Source: Vibrio hannami (lineage in GTDB: Bacteria; Pseudomonadota; Gammaproteobacteria; Enterobacterales; Vibrionaceae). From it: 64,000 nucleotides of DNA. Both the position numbers and the translations under genes were made by a program. The stretch is from positions 1,612,001 to 1,676,000 of the forward strand of contig NZ_JARQZP010000003.1 in NCBI RefSeq assembly GCF_029589055.1, in the 5' to 3' direction. The notes beneath the pieces were generated by a model. It was given only the letters and a program-made list of their open reading frames with translations, was not told the DNA's origin and ran no database searches. Positions 18,469 to 27,339 of the stretch are shown here, piece after piece (position 1 is the first letter of the stretch; each line of letters opens with the position of its first letter).

Positions 18469-18551
18469 CCTTTCATATCTGTTTAACTAGATGGAAAGGC
18501 GCAGGCTGACATTCGTCCACCCGAGAATGTCATCAAGTTGACTTCCTTTCC
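18469..18551 (-). promoter_or_regulatory. Expression platform of the NMT1 ABC operon riboswitch
   Basis: Three short segments compete: GGAAAGG near the aptamer, CCUUUCC in the middle and GAAAGG at the Shine-Dalgarno. Only one of the two pairings can form at a time, giving a plausible translational switch. Seen in sequence; direction of control is inferred. Confidence 0.6.
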
Positions 18552-18560
18552 GGCTGTAAC

Positions 18561-18608
18561 GAGCAATGTCTCTACCTGCCAATTCTGGCGCGATAATCGC
18601 TTCTACTC
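18561..18608 (-). ncRNA. Xanthine (NMT1-motif) riboswitch before the NMT1 ABC operon
   Basis: The minus strand reads GAGUAGAAGCG, a variable region with GCCA-GAAU-UGGC hairpin, then GACAUUGCUC. Downstream, the leader has mutually exclusive pairings: GGAAAGG (18545-18551) can pair with CCUUUCC (18493-18499), which can otherwise pair with GAAAGG of the Shine-Dalgarno (18469-18474). An additional 7-bp hairpin GACAUUC/GAAUGUC lies between. This looks like an anti-SD/anti-anti-SD platform, more elaborate than those of the other two copies. Confidence 0.8.
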
Positions 18609-18929
18609 TTTGACTGTACTTTCTATTCTTATAGTGATTTGTTGTTGAACAAACTTATTGTTAATCCAAGATTGCAATCCCCGTGCCAGAAAGAAACATT
18701 TTGTTTACAACCCATATATTCCAGATATCTAGCAGCACTCCATGAGTTACCTACCAAAAGTCGACATAGTACCTGTTGTTTCATCTTGGTTCAAAGATGC
18801 ACAAATGTTGTGCTTATGTAACACGCTTGTTCTACATATCTTCTAATGAACATAGAACTATACCTAGATATGACTAGAACGACTATATGGCTCAATTATT
18901 GCTCTTAGAAATAACTACACAATATTAAA

Positions 18930-18966
18930 GAGTAGAAGCGGTTAGGGACTCCCCGGGACATTGCTC
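18930..18966 (+). ncRNA. Xanthine (NMT1-motif) riboswitch before the amidohydrolase gene
   Basis: GAGUAGAAGCG, hairpin GGG-ACUC-CCC, then GACAUUGCUC. P1 can extend to AGAG/CUCU. The 3' aptamer edge UUGCUCU (18961-18967) is complementary over 7 bases (one G-U) to GGAGCAA, which is the Shine-Dalgarno region (18978-18984) of the amidohydrolase gene. P1 and the SD-blocking hairpin share CUC, so ligand-stabilised P1 should expose the SD. Confidence 0.85.
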
Positions 18967-18975
18967 TAATAACGT

Positions 18976-18990
18976 CAGGAGCAACGAATG
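18976..18990 (+). promoter_or_regulatory. Ribosome binding site sequestered by the riboswitch hairpin
   Basis: AGGAGC ends five bases before ATG 18988 and forms the 3' arm of the UUGCUCU/GGAGCAA hairpin. Confidence 0.7.
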
Positions 18991-20337
18991 AGTTATTTGA
19001 TCAAAAATGCCACAGCAGTTCTTTTATCTAATAAGAGCGAATCAGTGGATATCAGAACGTCTAATGAATTTATCAGTGAAATAGGCATCAACCTGGCTCC
19101 TAAGGGCGAAGAGGTGATAGATGCAACTGAATGTGTTATCTATCCGGGGTTTGTAAATACTCACTATCACCTAGCTCAATCAGTTCTCAAAGGAGTGCCT
19201 GAAGGGGTAAACAAAGGATTAGGTGATTGGCTAGCCGCTGTGCCTTATCGCTTCTGGCCCAAAATCCCGCCAAAGTTGATGTACCTATCCGCTAAGTTAG
19301 GTTTATACGAACTACAGAGATCAGGGGCAACGACTTGTGCCGATCACCATTATCTCTACCATGCAAGCACGACACCTGAGCTAGAAGAAGCACTCTGGTT
19401 GGCTGTCGAAGAGATGGGTATGCGCTTTATGTTATGCAGGGGAAGTGCGACAAAAGCAGGAAGCCACAAGGGGATGAAAAGCCTTCACATCACACCCGAA
19501 ACACCGGATATGGTGATGAGCAGAATGGATAAGAGTATGCGACATCATCAAGATTCTTCTATTGGCATGAAGAAAGTCTGCATGGCACCAACCAGCCTGA
19601 TTCACTCCAATGAACCCGAACACCTAAAGGAGTTTGCCGACTATGCAAGAGCGAATAGGCTCAAACTTCACTCTCACCTGCTAGAGGTTGAATTTGATGA
19701 GCAACAAGCGCAGGCTCAGTACGGTGTAAGCGCTGTAGAGTATGCCCAACAATGTGGTTGGCTGGGTGAAGATGTTTGGTTTGCCCATCTGGTAAAAGCC
19801 GATGCAAAATCCAGGTCGATACTTGCTGAAACCAAAACTGGAATAGCGCACTGTCCAACTTCAAATTGCAGGCTAGGCAGTGGTATCGCTTCTGCTCACG
19901 AAATGGACAAGTTGGGCATGAAAGTCACGATAGGAGTTGATGGCTCAGCCTCAGCAGAATCTGGTTCAATGCTACAGGAACTCAACCTTAGCTGGTTACT
20001 TCAAAGAGCACTATATGGTGCAGATTCCGTCGAGCCAGGAAGAATATTAGACTGGGGTTCTAAAAACGGAGCGGATTTGCTGGGGTTCAAGACCGGACAA
20101 ATTAAAGTGGGGTATTTAGCCGACCTAGTTTTGTATCGAGTTGATGAGCCTCGAGTAGCAACCGTTCATACACCGCATTTGGCCCCGCTACTATGCGGTG
20201 AACCAGCAACAGTTGAGTATAGTTTTATTCATGGCAATCCCGTTATCTCAAAACAGAAGAGCACCGTTGTTAATGATCAAAAACTGATCTCCGATTTACG
20301 TCAGGAAATGAACAAATTTCTCTACACCATCACTTAG
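18988..20337 (+). CDS. Purine/pterin-deaminase-family amidohydrolase (8-oxoguanine deaminase-like)
   Basis: A 449-residue metal-dependent TIM-barrel hydrolase of the AtzB/TrzA/8-oxoguanine deaminase group. Metal and catalytic residues: NTHYH early, HSHLLE in the middle (with catalytic Glu), HCPTSNCRLGSG and the late IGVDGSAS with the metal Asp. Known members deaminate guanine, 8-oxoguanine, isoxanthopterin or s-triazines. Riboswitch control by a xanthine/urate-type aptamer favours a purine; 8-oxoguanine deamination would yield urate. Exact substrate is not readable from the sequence. Divergently transcribed from the NMT1 importer. Confidence 0.85.
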   Translation: MSYLIKNATAVLLSNKSESVDIRTSNEFISEIGINLAPKGEEVIDATECVIYPGFVNTHYHLAQSVLKGVPEGVNKGLGDWLAAVPYRFWPKIPPKLMYLSAKLGLYELQRSGATTCADHHYLYHASTTPELEEALWLAVEEMGMRFMLCRGSATKAGSHKGMKSLHITPETPDMVMSRMDKSMRHHQDSSIGMKKVCMAPTSLIHSNEPEHLKEFADYARANRLKLHSHLLEVEFDEQQAQAQYGVSAVEYAQQCGWLGEDVWFAHLVKADAKSRSILAETKTGIAHCPTSNCRLGSGIASAHEMDKLGMKVTIGVDGSASAESGSMLQELNLSWLLQRALYGADSVEPGRILDWGSKNGADLLGFKTGQIKVGYLADLVLYRVDEPRVATVHTPHLAPLLCGEPATVEYSFIHGNPVISKQKSTVVNDQKLISDLRQEMNKFLYTIT

Positions 20338-20640
20338 TACCTCAATATACAATGACCTATCTATACTTAAGTCACCTCACAACCTATATTTTTTATCAAT
20401 AATCAAAGCAGAGCCCGCAGCATTGAAAAGGGCTCTAAGAGCTGCCGAGATGCCTTGCCAAGTGTTTGTTTTAAAGATCAAATTTTAATAAAACCAAGTT
20501 ATAAATTCAAATAAATCCCGATAATACATTTATAAACAACTAGTTATAACAATAAATGCACTTTAATAAATTTGTCACGATACTGACTTATCATCACCAT
20601 CGCTCTACTAGGTTAAGTATTAGGTCGATAAGGAATTGTT
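20338..20640. other. Intergenic gap before chemoreceptor gene
   Basis: About 300 AT-rich bases. It holds a hairpin AGAGCCC...GGGCTCT (20410-20436) without a T run, possibly a weak terminator of the amidohydrolase gene. No ORF is supportable. Confidence 0.4.
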
Positions 20641-22671
20641 ATGACTAATGTCGATAAGTCACGTTTATCGCTGTCTTTAATGCAGGCGTTGATTGCTATT
20701 TTTATGGCTATCATTCTTTCTGTGATTGGCCTTGCTGTAGTCAGTAAGAAGGGCGTAGACAACATCGGCTTTGAATTTAGTACATTGTCAGATCATGCGT
20801 TGCCACTAGCGATAGATAATGCAAAGTTAACCCAAAACGTACTCGAAAACGTGAAAGTCCTTAACCAGGGTTTGCAATCAAAATCAACGGATATGCTCAA
20901 GAACACAGAAGCAACTATCCAAACCTTGAAAGATGAATCTAACGTTATCACACAAAAGTTGTTCCAAATTGCTGACGACTTTGACAGAGCCATTTCTGCT
21001 GAGGAGCAAACTCAGTTAAGTCAAAATATGGCTAAGATACAGGAACTTTCTCAGTCTATTATTCGGGCTCAGTATAAATCTATTGAGTTAAGCATTCAGA
21101 TGGATGACATGATCCCAACCTTCAGATATGGCCTGAGCTCTATTGGCCCGGAAATGGGTCGTATTGCTTCATTCCTTGTTCAGGATAATCCTGAAGCGTC
21201 AGATGCAGCCAACCGGTTTATGTCTCAGTCCAGCGAACTGGAAAGCACTTTCCTTGTGCTGTTGATGCAAAACGACCTGGATAAGGCATATGTTCAGTAT
21301 CGTGAGATGAAGAATCGCAAAGCAGGTATTGACCTTGCTTACGATGATTTTATTGAATGGCACCCGGAAACAAACGAGTTTGCCAGCCTGACTGCGCCCT
21401 ATGAGATGGTTAAAGAGGGCTTTTCTGAAACTGGCGTATTGGGTGTAATCCTAAACCGACTCGAGGTAGTTCAGGAACAAGAAGTTTTGTTGCAACAAGC
21501 TACGGATACAGCAACACAAACAATAGCAACCTTAAACTCTATTTCGGAAAAGGCTGAAAGCCTGATATCCGACAGCAAAAATATTGTAAATCGGTCGATG
21601 AGCTCCATCGTTATTACTGTTATTGCCTGTAGCCTGTTTTTAAGTGTTTTCGTCTTTATTTCAGGCCTTTATCTGCGCCACTGGATCAATAGAGGCTTAA
21701 AGAGCATAACGAAACGTCTTAGCCGCCTGACTGAGCATGATTTTTCTGATCAGGTTAACGTTAAAGGTCCTTACGAACTAAGGGTTATCGGAACCCAAAT
21801 AAATCAAGTGATCGACTCAACGAGTCTTTCGTTGAAAACAGTAACCGAAAACTGTGAAACCTTGTATACCACTGCCGGGAATAGCCATGTCGCCGCGGAG
21901 CAGACAGACAAACTACTCCTTCAACAAAATGACTCCCTGTCTGAGATGGTGACGGCCATTGAGCAACTTCAGGCTTCGATTAATGAAATATCTCAGGTAA
22001 CGTCAGAATCTTACACTGAATCTCAGTCTGCAACTGAGTTTGCAGAGAAAGGGACCAAAGTACTAGAGGCAAACACACATCACCTTGAGTCTCTGGATCA
22101 CACGTTGACCGTAAACGAAAATACGATGAACGAACTGGATCATAAAGTATCTAGCATCAGCGAAATGGTTGATGTTATCCGCGGTATAGCTGAAAGTACC
22201 AATCTACTGGCACTCAACGCAGCGATTGAAGCAGCCAGAGCCGGTGAACAAGGTCGTGGTTTTGCTGTCGTTGCTGATGAAGTTCGCAAGCTGGCAAGCG
22301 GAACGAGTGAGCAAACCGAGAAAATCCGTGAAATGATGGCCGAACTGGTAGAAGCAGCCCAAAGTTCAAAAGCATCTGTAGAGGAAAGCCGTCAGGAAAT
22401 GGCAAGTGCTATGAAATCTAACCAGCAGGTGATGACTTCGTTCACTGATATTGAGCACGCGGTAAACCATATTCGACTTCGGGTAGAGCAGGTATCTGTT
22501 GCAACCGAGGAGCAAGAGCGAGCGACAGCAAACGTTCAGGAGAGTATCGCTCATATCAACCGCCAGGGAGAACAAACCAAACATCAGCTCGGCTCCATGA
22601 TAGAGAGTTCGGAGAACGTCGCTAATATTGCAGGCGAGCAACAAGCAATGCTGCATAAATACCTATTCTGA
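20641..22671 (+). CDS. Methyl-accepting chemotaxis protein (long periplasmic helical sensor)
   Basis: A 676-residue inner-membrane chemoreceptor. TM1 is at about 14-34, a mostly helical periplasmic domain of about 285 residues with coiled-coil character follows, TM2 at about 323-345, HAMP to about 400, and the cytoplasmic signalling domain with the conserved hairpin tip [20 protein letters not shown] and [17 protein letters not shown]. No CheR-binding pentapeptide at the C terminus. Ligand unknown. It differs from the two Cache chemoreceptors at 42.5 and 51.2 kb. Confidence 0.93.
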   Translation: MTNVDKSRLSLSLMQALIAIFMAIILSVIGLAVVSKKGVDNIGFEFSTLSDHALPLAIDNAKLTQNVLENVKVLNQGLQSKSTDMLKNTEATIQTLKDESNVITQKLFQIADDFDRAISAEEQTQLSQNMAKIQELSQSIIRAQYKSIELSIQMDDMIPTFRYGLSSIGPEMGRIASFLVQDNPEASDAANRFMSQSSELESTFLVLLMQNDLDKAYVQYREMKNRKAGIDLAYDDFIEWHPETNEFASLTAPYEMVKEGFSETGVLGVILNRLEVVQEQEVLLQQATDTATQTIATLNSISEKAESLISDSKNIVNRSMSSIVITVIACSLFLSVFVFISGLYLRHWINRGLKSITKRLSRLTEHDFSDQVNVKGPYELRVIGTQINQVIDSTSLSLKTVTENCETLYTTAGNSHVAAEQTDKLLLQQNDSLSEMVTAIEQLQASINEISQVTSESYTESQSATEFAEKGTKVLEANTHHLESLDHTLTVNENTMNELDHKVSSISEMVDVIRGIAESTNLLALNAAIEAARAGEQGRGFAVVADEVRKLASGTSEQTEKIREMMAELVEAAQSSKASVEESRQEMASAMKSNQQVMTSFTDIEHAVNHIRLRVEQVSVATEEQERATANVQESIAHINRQGEQTKHQLGSMIESSENVANIAGEQQAMLHKYLF

Positions 22672-22775
22672 TGCGGGATACATACTGAGTAGCAGGAGTA
22701 GTGACTGCTCTGCCTTGAAATGAAATCCGTAGAAAGCGGGTCTAAATAGAGACAATGCATCAAACGGATATCTCT

Positions 22776-23489
22776 ATGAAGACAAAACTTCACGCCGCAT
22801 TACCGATGTTTATTACCTTCGGGCTACAGCAACCCGCACTAGCGGATCAAATTTGGCAGCACGAAGGAAAACCGGCACAGTTGATTGAACTGTTTACCTC
22901 AGAAGGGTGTTCCAGTTGCCCACCAGCAGACAAATACCTTAGCCAATTTCAGTCAGCATCGGAACTGTGGACCGAGGTGATTCCGTTAGCCTTTCTTGTT
23001 GATTACTGGAACTACTTAGGCTGGAGCGATAAGTTTGCTCACCCTTCCTATTCTCAGCGTCAGCGGATTTATCAAAGTCTCGGTGCATCCTCATCAGTCT
23101 ACACTCCCGGGTTTATAGTCGATGGAAGAGAGTGGCGTGGATATTTTTATCGTAGCGACTTACCTAAATCGCAACAGGTAACTGCGGAAAAGTTGACGCT
23201 GAAGCAATCGGGCAACCGTTTTGAAGTTTCTTACCCTTCCGAGCAACGCTATATCGCCCATATCGTGATACTGGCAATGGATGAGGAAACCGAGGTTAAA
23301 GCTGGAGAGAACCGGGGCAGAAAGCTAGAACATGACTTTGTAGTCCTGAGAAAAGAGCAGAAAGCGGCGCAATCACAATGGACATTTAACTTGCGGTCAC
23401 TACCCGAAAACAGAGATGCGGTGGCGGTGTGGCTGACAAAAGAAGATGGATTTTTGCCGGTTCAGACGGTAGCTGGGTATTTTCATTAA
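22776..23489 (+). CDS. DUF1223 family exported thioredoxin-like protein
   Basis: A 237-residue protein with a signal peptide (MKTKLHAALPMFITFG, cleavage near ALA). The DUF1223 signature FTSEGCSSCPPAD includes a CxxC-like pair (CSSC) in a thioredoxin fold. GFIVDGREWRG follows. The function is unknown; probably periplasmic disulfide or redox related. I start at ATG 22776, which begins the signal peptide; ATG 22755 is the alternative. 104 bases after the chemoreceptor gene, so probably its own unit. Confidence 0.8.
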   Translation: MKTKLHAALPMFITFGLQQPALADQIWQHEGKPAQLIELFTSEGCSSCPPADKYLSQFQSASELWTEVIPLAFLVDYWNYLGWSDKFAHPSYSQRQRIYQSLGASSSVYTPGFIVDGREWRGYFYRSDLPKSQQVTAEKLTLKQSGNRFEVSYPSEQRYIAHIVILAMDEETEVKAGENRGRKLEHDFVVLRKEQKAAQSQWTFNLRSLPENRDAVAVWLTKEDGFLPVQTVAGYFH

Positions 23490-23513
23490 CCCCAACTAGG
23501 GATAAGAAGTCTT

Positions 23514-23660
23514 GTTCCCATGGTCCTCCGTGGGAATGCATACAAAATTCAAAGCTATCAATCGATAGTAGAAACTTTTACCAAACTTATTTCCTGTACT
23601 TTTAATGCCTTATGTGGACATTTCCACTACGATAGGCATTACCACGCAGAGCGTGGGAAC
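23514..23660. repeat. Palindromic MITE-like repeat element
   Basis: About 147 bases with terminal inverted repeats GTTCCCA (23514-23520) and TGGGAAC (23654-23660). Inside each end is a hairpin: TTCCCA...TGGGAA (23515-23536) and CCACGC-AGA-GCGTGG (23642-23656). The tail continues CGAGGAGAGAACGAGG. This kind of GTTCCCA...CCACGCAGAGCGTGGGAACGAGG element is recalled as dispersed in marine gammaproteobacteria. It codes for nothing visible and lies between convergent genes. Confidence 0.65.
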
Positions 23661-23734
23661 GAGGAGAGAACGAGGTAACCGCTCCTTGAGAAGTGGTGCT
23701 ACCCTGCCCCATTAGGAGTATCTAGAACTCAGCA

Positions 23735-25045
23735 TTAGTGAGCGACTGTTGCTTCATCACTCTTGCTGTTATATCGCTCAAGCAGTGAAACCAGATATTT
23801 AGACTTAAACTGCTCACTGGCCAACGCCTGTTTGATCGGCGGCAGTTTTAGTATCACTCCAAGTATCGCAGCCATAACCCTGTGATTCAGGTACGCCTGA
23901 TTATCAAAGATTAAGTGGTGCAGAGTGCCACGCTCTATCGCCATCAATACGGCTTTGTGATTAGAGTCCACAGGAGTAATTACACGCTTTTCTCTCGATT
24001 TCAGGGTGATGCCATCTTTACTACACACCCTCTCACAAACACCACAACCCAGACAAGCATCCTCATCAAGCAAAGCAACCTTGGCTCTTTTATACTTGTG
24101 GTCATGTTTTGAGCTTAATGTCATTGCATCTACCGGGCACACATCAATGCACTTGCCACAACCATTACAGTTGTCAAAGTCGATCACTGGCAAGAAGTTG
24201 GTTGTATGGATCGCCTGAGTAGAACCAACTCTTCTGGCTGCTATCAACGCTTCACAGCAACAGCTACAACAGTTACAGATGAAGTTAACTTTATTCTGGA
24301 TATTTTCACCAAATTGAACCAGGTTGTGTTTATATGCCTCATCTAAAAGGTCAAGGCATTCCTCTTCAGTGATCTGTCGGGCGTAACCATACTTAACCAA
24401 CGACCTTGCAGTATTATTGAAGGTCATACAGATATCCATAGGCGCATCACACGCTTCACCTAGGTGCTCTTTCTTGTGCCGGCAATAACACATTCCAACA
24501 CCGATATGGCTAGCCGTTTTAATCACCTCGCTGGCACGTTCATAATCCAGAACATGAATGGCATTGTCCTCGCTAAGCGCTTTTTCGTTTACAAAAGCAC
24601 GTCCCAGTGAGGTTTCTCCGGAACCAAACAAATGAGTGACAAACTCATCTTCTACATTGATATATTGATGAAATAGTTCACTCAATACCTTTTGATCCAG
24701 CTCTCCACCTGTACGCATCAAAGAGAATTCGAAAAAGCCAGCCATAGGAGGGGGAAGAACATAAGTTTGAGCCCCGTTATCATCTTCAAGATCCAGCAAT
24801 AGTGCTCTAGAGGCCAGGGCATTCAACTGTTCAGCCGTTTTTTCTACATCCTGATCCCAGGCTGCGGCAGCGGTTTCAACGGTGAAGGGTTTGATGGGAA
24901 GCAGAGAAACTAAACGAGCTTCTTCCTCGCTAAACATTACTTTAAGAATCTTAAAAAGCGTTTCGCTGGGTGGAACCCCCTGAGGAAACTTATTGAGACG
25001 TTCCGTTAGCTTTTCGTAGTTTCCTTTAATCGTGTTATGTGCCAT
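23735..25045 (-). CDS. 4Fe-4S dicluster ferredoxin-type protein
   Basis: A 436-residue cytoplasmic protein. The N-terminal 110 residues look like a winged-helix domain (KPFTVETAAAAWDQDVEKTAEQLNAL). A cysteine-rich middle follows (CYCRHKKEHLGEACD at 186-199; CNCCSCCC at 257-264). Two classic 4Fe-4S motifs, CNGCGKCIDVCP (293-304) and CLGCGVCERVC (331-341), follow. The Cys-rich middle probably binds additional metal or clusters. Function unknown; annotated relatives are ferredoxins of anaerobes. It may be a regulator or electron carrier rather than a simple ferredoxin, given the N-terminal domain. Confidence 0.85.
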   Translation of the reverse strand: MAHNTIKGNYEKLTERLNKFPQGVPPSETLFKILKVMFSEEEARLVSLLPIKPFTVETAAAAWDQDVEKTAEQLNALASRALLLDLEDDNGAQTYVLPPPMAGFFEFSLMRTGGELDQKVLSELFHQYINVEDEFVTHLFGSGETSLGRAFVNEKALSEDNAIHVLDYERASEVIKTASHIGVGMCYCRHKKEHLGEACDAPMDICMTFNNTARSLVKYGYARQITEEECLDLLDEAYKHNLVQFGENIQNKVNFICNCCSCCCEALIAARRVGSTQAIHTTNFLPVIDFDNCNGCGKCIDVCPVDAMTLSSKHDHKYKRAKVALLDEDACLGCGVCERVCSKDGITLKSREKRVITPVDSNHKAVLMAIERGTLHHLIFDNQAYLNHRVMAAILGVILKLPPIKQALASEQFKSKYLVSLLERYNSKSDEATVAH

Positions 25046-25341
25046 CTGACTATCCTCTCGCAGGTTTTATCCAGACCTGACAGCCTTTGTATTGGATTTT
25101 TATTGTTACCTACCGTATTTAAATTTGGCACGCTTCTGCTCCCTATTCAAGGTAGCGTGTCACTTAGCAAGCCGCGTTGTGCTGCTTTCGACAAAAATTG
25201 CCGTAAATAGAAATGATTGATTCACCAGCAGGTGGGCAATAGATATTTTCATTTATCTAAAATGTAGAAATATTGCGCTATACCTTGCATGATGGTTTCA
25301 CCTCGAACAAAAAATCATCCCCAAAAGGTTGACAGACTCAA

Positions 25342-26187
25342 GTGAATATAATCAAACAAAAGCGAAGGCATATTGCTATTTGGAGTCGTCTGTCGACTAT
25401 TCCCCACGATGATCCTGAACTAAATTCCGTTACCTGGTTTGAAAAACAACCATGTAAGGAGTACCAATTTTTTAGCAAGACTATATTAATAACCCAACCC
25501 AGCTCGACCTTTTGGGTTTATCTGTTGGGGCTGCTCACAACCGTCTTAGGAATATATTTTCTCGCTTATTGGGAAAGCCAGACTTCTCGTGCTCTATGGG
25601 GCATATCATTGGTGTTGTGGGGGTTAGGAGCATTGATAGCAGGCACCAGTTACCAGGCATTTGGGTATCAACTTAAGTGTGCAAATCGCTCTGTCGTCGC
25701 CTGGACTAGCTGGTGGGAAGTGGTCTATCTTATTTTCCAGCAGTTAAGTGTGAATGTAATGCTGGTAGCGGTCGCCTACTCCTGCTTACCCGAACAAGGG
25801 CAATACGCTTCTATCGTAATTTCTATATTAATCTCTATTGTCTACTCATTAATCGTCCTATTCGGAGCAATAAAGCCCGTTAAGTCATTAATAACGTTTG
25901 AGCTAATGGTGCATTTCTGTACACCCATCATTTTATTCTTTATAGGCTTAAATGGCTGGCGATATTTTGATTCAAAAGAGAGTTTGGATTTAGTCCTTCT
26001 CGGTACCTGGGCAGGATTGATACTCACAATGTGGTTATACGAGAAATACATGAATGCGGGTTACACACAATTGCTGTGGCAGAAAGGAAAGTGGTTCTCT
26101 GAGAATGACGTTCTTCATGTAACTTTGATTATTTGGATAATCTACATTGCTGTATTTGTAGAGCCCTTAATAAAAGATATGGGATAA
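25342..26187 (+). CDS. Uncharacterised polytopic membrane protein
   Basis: A 281-residue protein with seven to eight predicted TM helices (first at about 54-72, last at about 252-272) and a short cytoplasmic N terminus. No motif I recognise. The start is GTG 25342; no ATG is near and the AAGG at 25324-25327 is distant, so the start is uncertain. The topology loosely resembles DUF6962-type or carotenoid-rhodopsin-like membrane proteins, but no function should be inferred. Confidence 0.7.
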   Translation: MNIIKQKRRHIAIWSRLSTIPHDDPELNSVTWFEKQPCKEYQFFSKTILITQPSSTFWVYLLGLLTTVLGIYFLAYWESQTSRALWGISLVLWGLGALIAGTSYQAFGYQLKCANRSVVAWTSWWEVVYLIFQQLSVNVMLVAVAYSCLPEQGQYASIVISILISIVYSLIVLFGAIKPVKSLITFELMVHFCTPIILFFIGLNGWRYFDSKESLDLVLLGTWAGLILTMWLYEKYMNAGYTQLLWQKGKWFSENDVLHVTLIIWIIYIAVFVEPLIKDMG

Positions 26188-26219
26188 ACGCAGCTGCGCA
26201 TATCCCATAATTAATAAAG

Positions 26220-27308
26220 CTATTCGTTATGCTCAGGGATCAGTACAAATTTACCTACATGCTTCTTCTGAACAAACTCTTTCTGGGCTTCTACTATAGA
26301 TTGTAGTGGGAAGCTCTTTGCAAGCGCGGGCTGAATCTCACCTTTTTCAATGTAGGAGACTAGGTTCTGAAATACCGGTTCATCCCAGGCTGTAGTACCA
26401 ATCAGCTGAATGTCTTTCAGGTACATGTCTCGCATATCCAGGTCAACCACTGGCCCTGCAATTGCGCCTGAAGAAACTAAACGACCGCCACGTTTTAGCA
26501 CTTTCAGCATAGCTGGGAAGGCTTCACCACCAACGTTATCAACCACTAGGTCAACAGACTTTTCCCCGAGCAGTTTAACCAGATCATCATTACGATCCAG
26601 AAGCACATCGGCACCTAGCTTTTCTACCTCGGCCTGTTTATCTTTACCCGCAATAGCGACAACTTTAGCCCCTCTACGCTTGGCTAGCTGCACCGTTGCT
26701 GAGCCGACACCTCCAGAAGCACCAGCCACCAGCACCGTCTCACCTTGCGTTAACTCTGCTCGATGGAGCATATTTTCAGAGGTACCATACGCACATGGAA
26801 TCGTTCCTAGTTCAGCATCACTCCAATCACAGTCTATTGGAAAGGCTTCACTGGCGCTGATTTTTACAAACTGGGCAAAAGCGCCGTCGTAATCAGAGCC
26901 CATCCAGATATTTTCATAAGACTCATAATTATCAGTACTATTGCATGGGCGAAGCAATACTCGCTTTCCTAGAAGTTTAGCATCACCATCATCTTCAAAA
27001 TCAACCACTTCTCCACAACAGTCAGTGCCCTGAATAAAAGGAAATGGAGTGCTTTCGTTCCAGCCGCCATCTGCCTTTTCTGTCGGCTCTTTTTCGCTGG
27101 CATCGGAAGTACTATTAGTAGACTCCGTCACCGAAGATGAATACCACCCCAAACGAGTGTTGATTTCTGTGTTATTCATTCCGGTAGCCAGGACCTTAAC
27201 CAGCACTTCCCCAGCCTTTAACTCTGGAATGGGAACATCTTTATATACAAGCTTGTCGTAACCACCATTTCCAGTGGTTACAATCGCTTTCATAAACTTA
27301 AGGGGCAT
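26220..27308 (-). CDS. Zinc-independent MDR-family alcohol dehydrogenase / quinone oxidoreductase
   Basis: A 362-residue medium-chain dehydrogenase. GroES-like domain at about 15-180 and a Rossmann domain with VLVAGASGGVGSATVQLAKRRG (NADPH-binding AxxGxG). An unusual acidic, Ser/Thr-rich insertion lies at about 58-85 (SSVTESTNSTSDASEKEPTEK), absent from quinone oxidoreductases I know. Substrate unknown. Convergent with the membrane-protein gene. Confidence 0.85.
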   Translation of the reverse strand: MPLKFMKAIVTTGNGGYDKLVYKDVPIPELKAGEVLVKVLATGMNNTEINTRLGWYSSSVTESTNSTSDASEKEPTEKADGGWNESTPFPFIQGTDCCGEVVDFEDDGDAKLLGKRVLLRPCNSTDNYESYENIWMGSDYDGAFAQFVKISASEAFPIDCDWSDAELGTIPCAYGTSENMLHRAELTQGETVLVAGASGGVGSATVQLAKRRGAKVVAIAGKDKQAEVEKLGADVLLDRNDDLVKLLGEKSVDLVVDNVGGEAFPAMLKVLKRGGRLVSSGAIAGPVVDLDMRDMYLKDIQLIGTTAWDEPVFQNLVSYIEKGEIQPALAKSFPLQSIVEAQKEFVQKKHVGKFVLIPEHNE

Positions 27309-27339
27309 AATTCAGTATCCAAATATAGAGATTCTTTTA

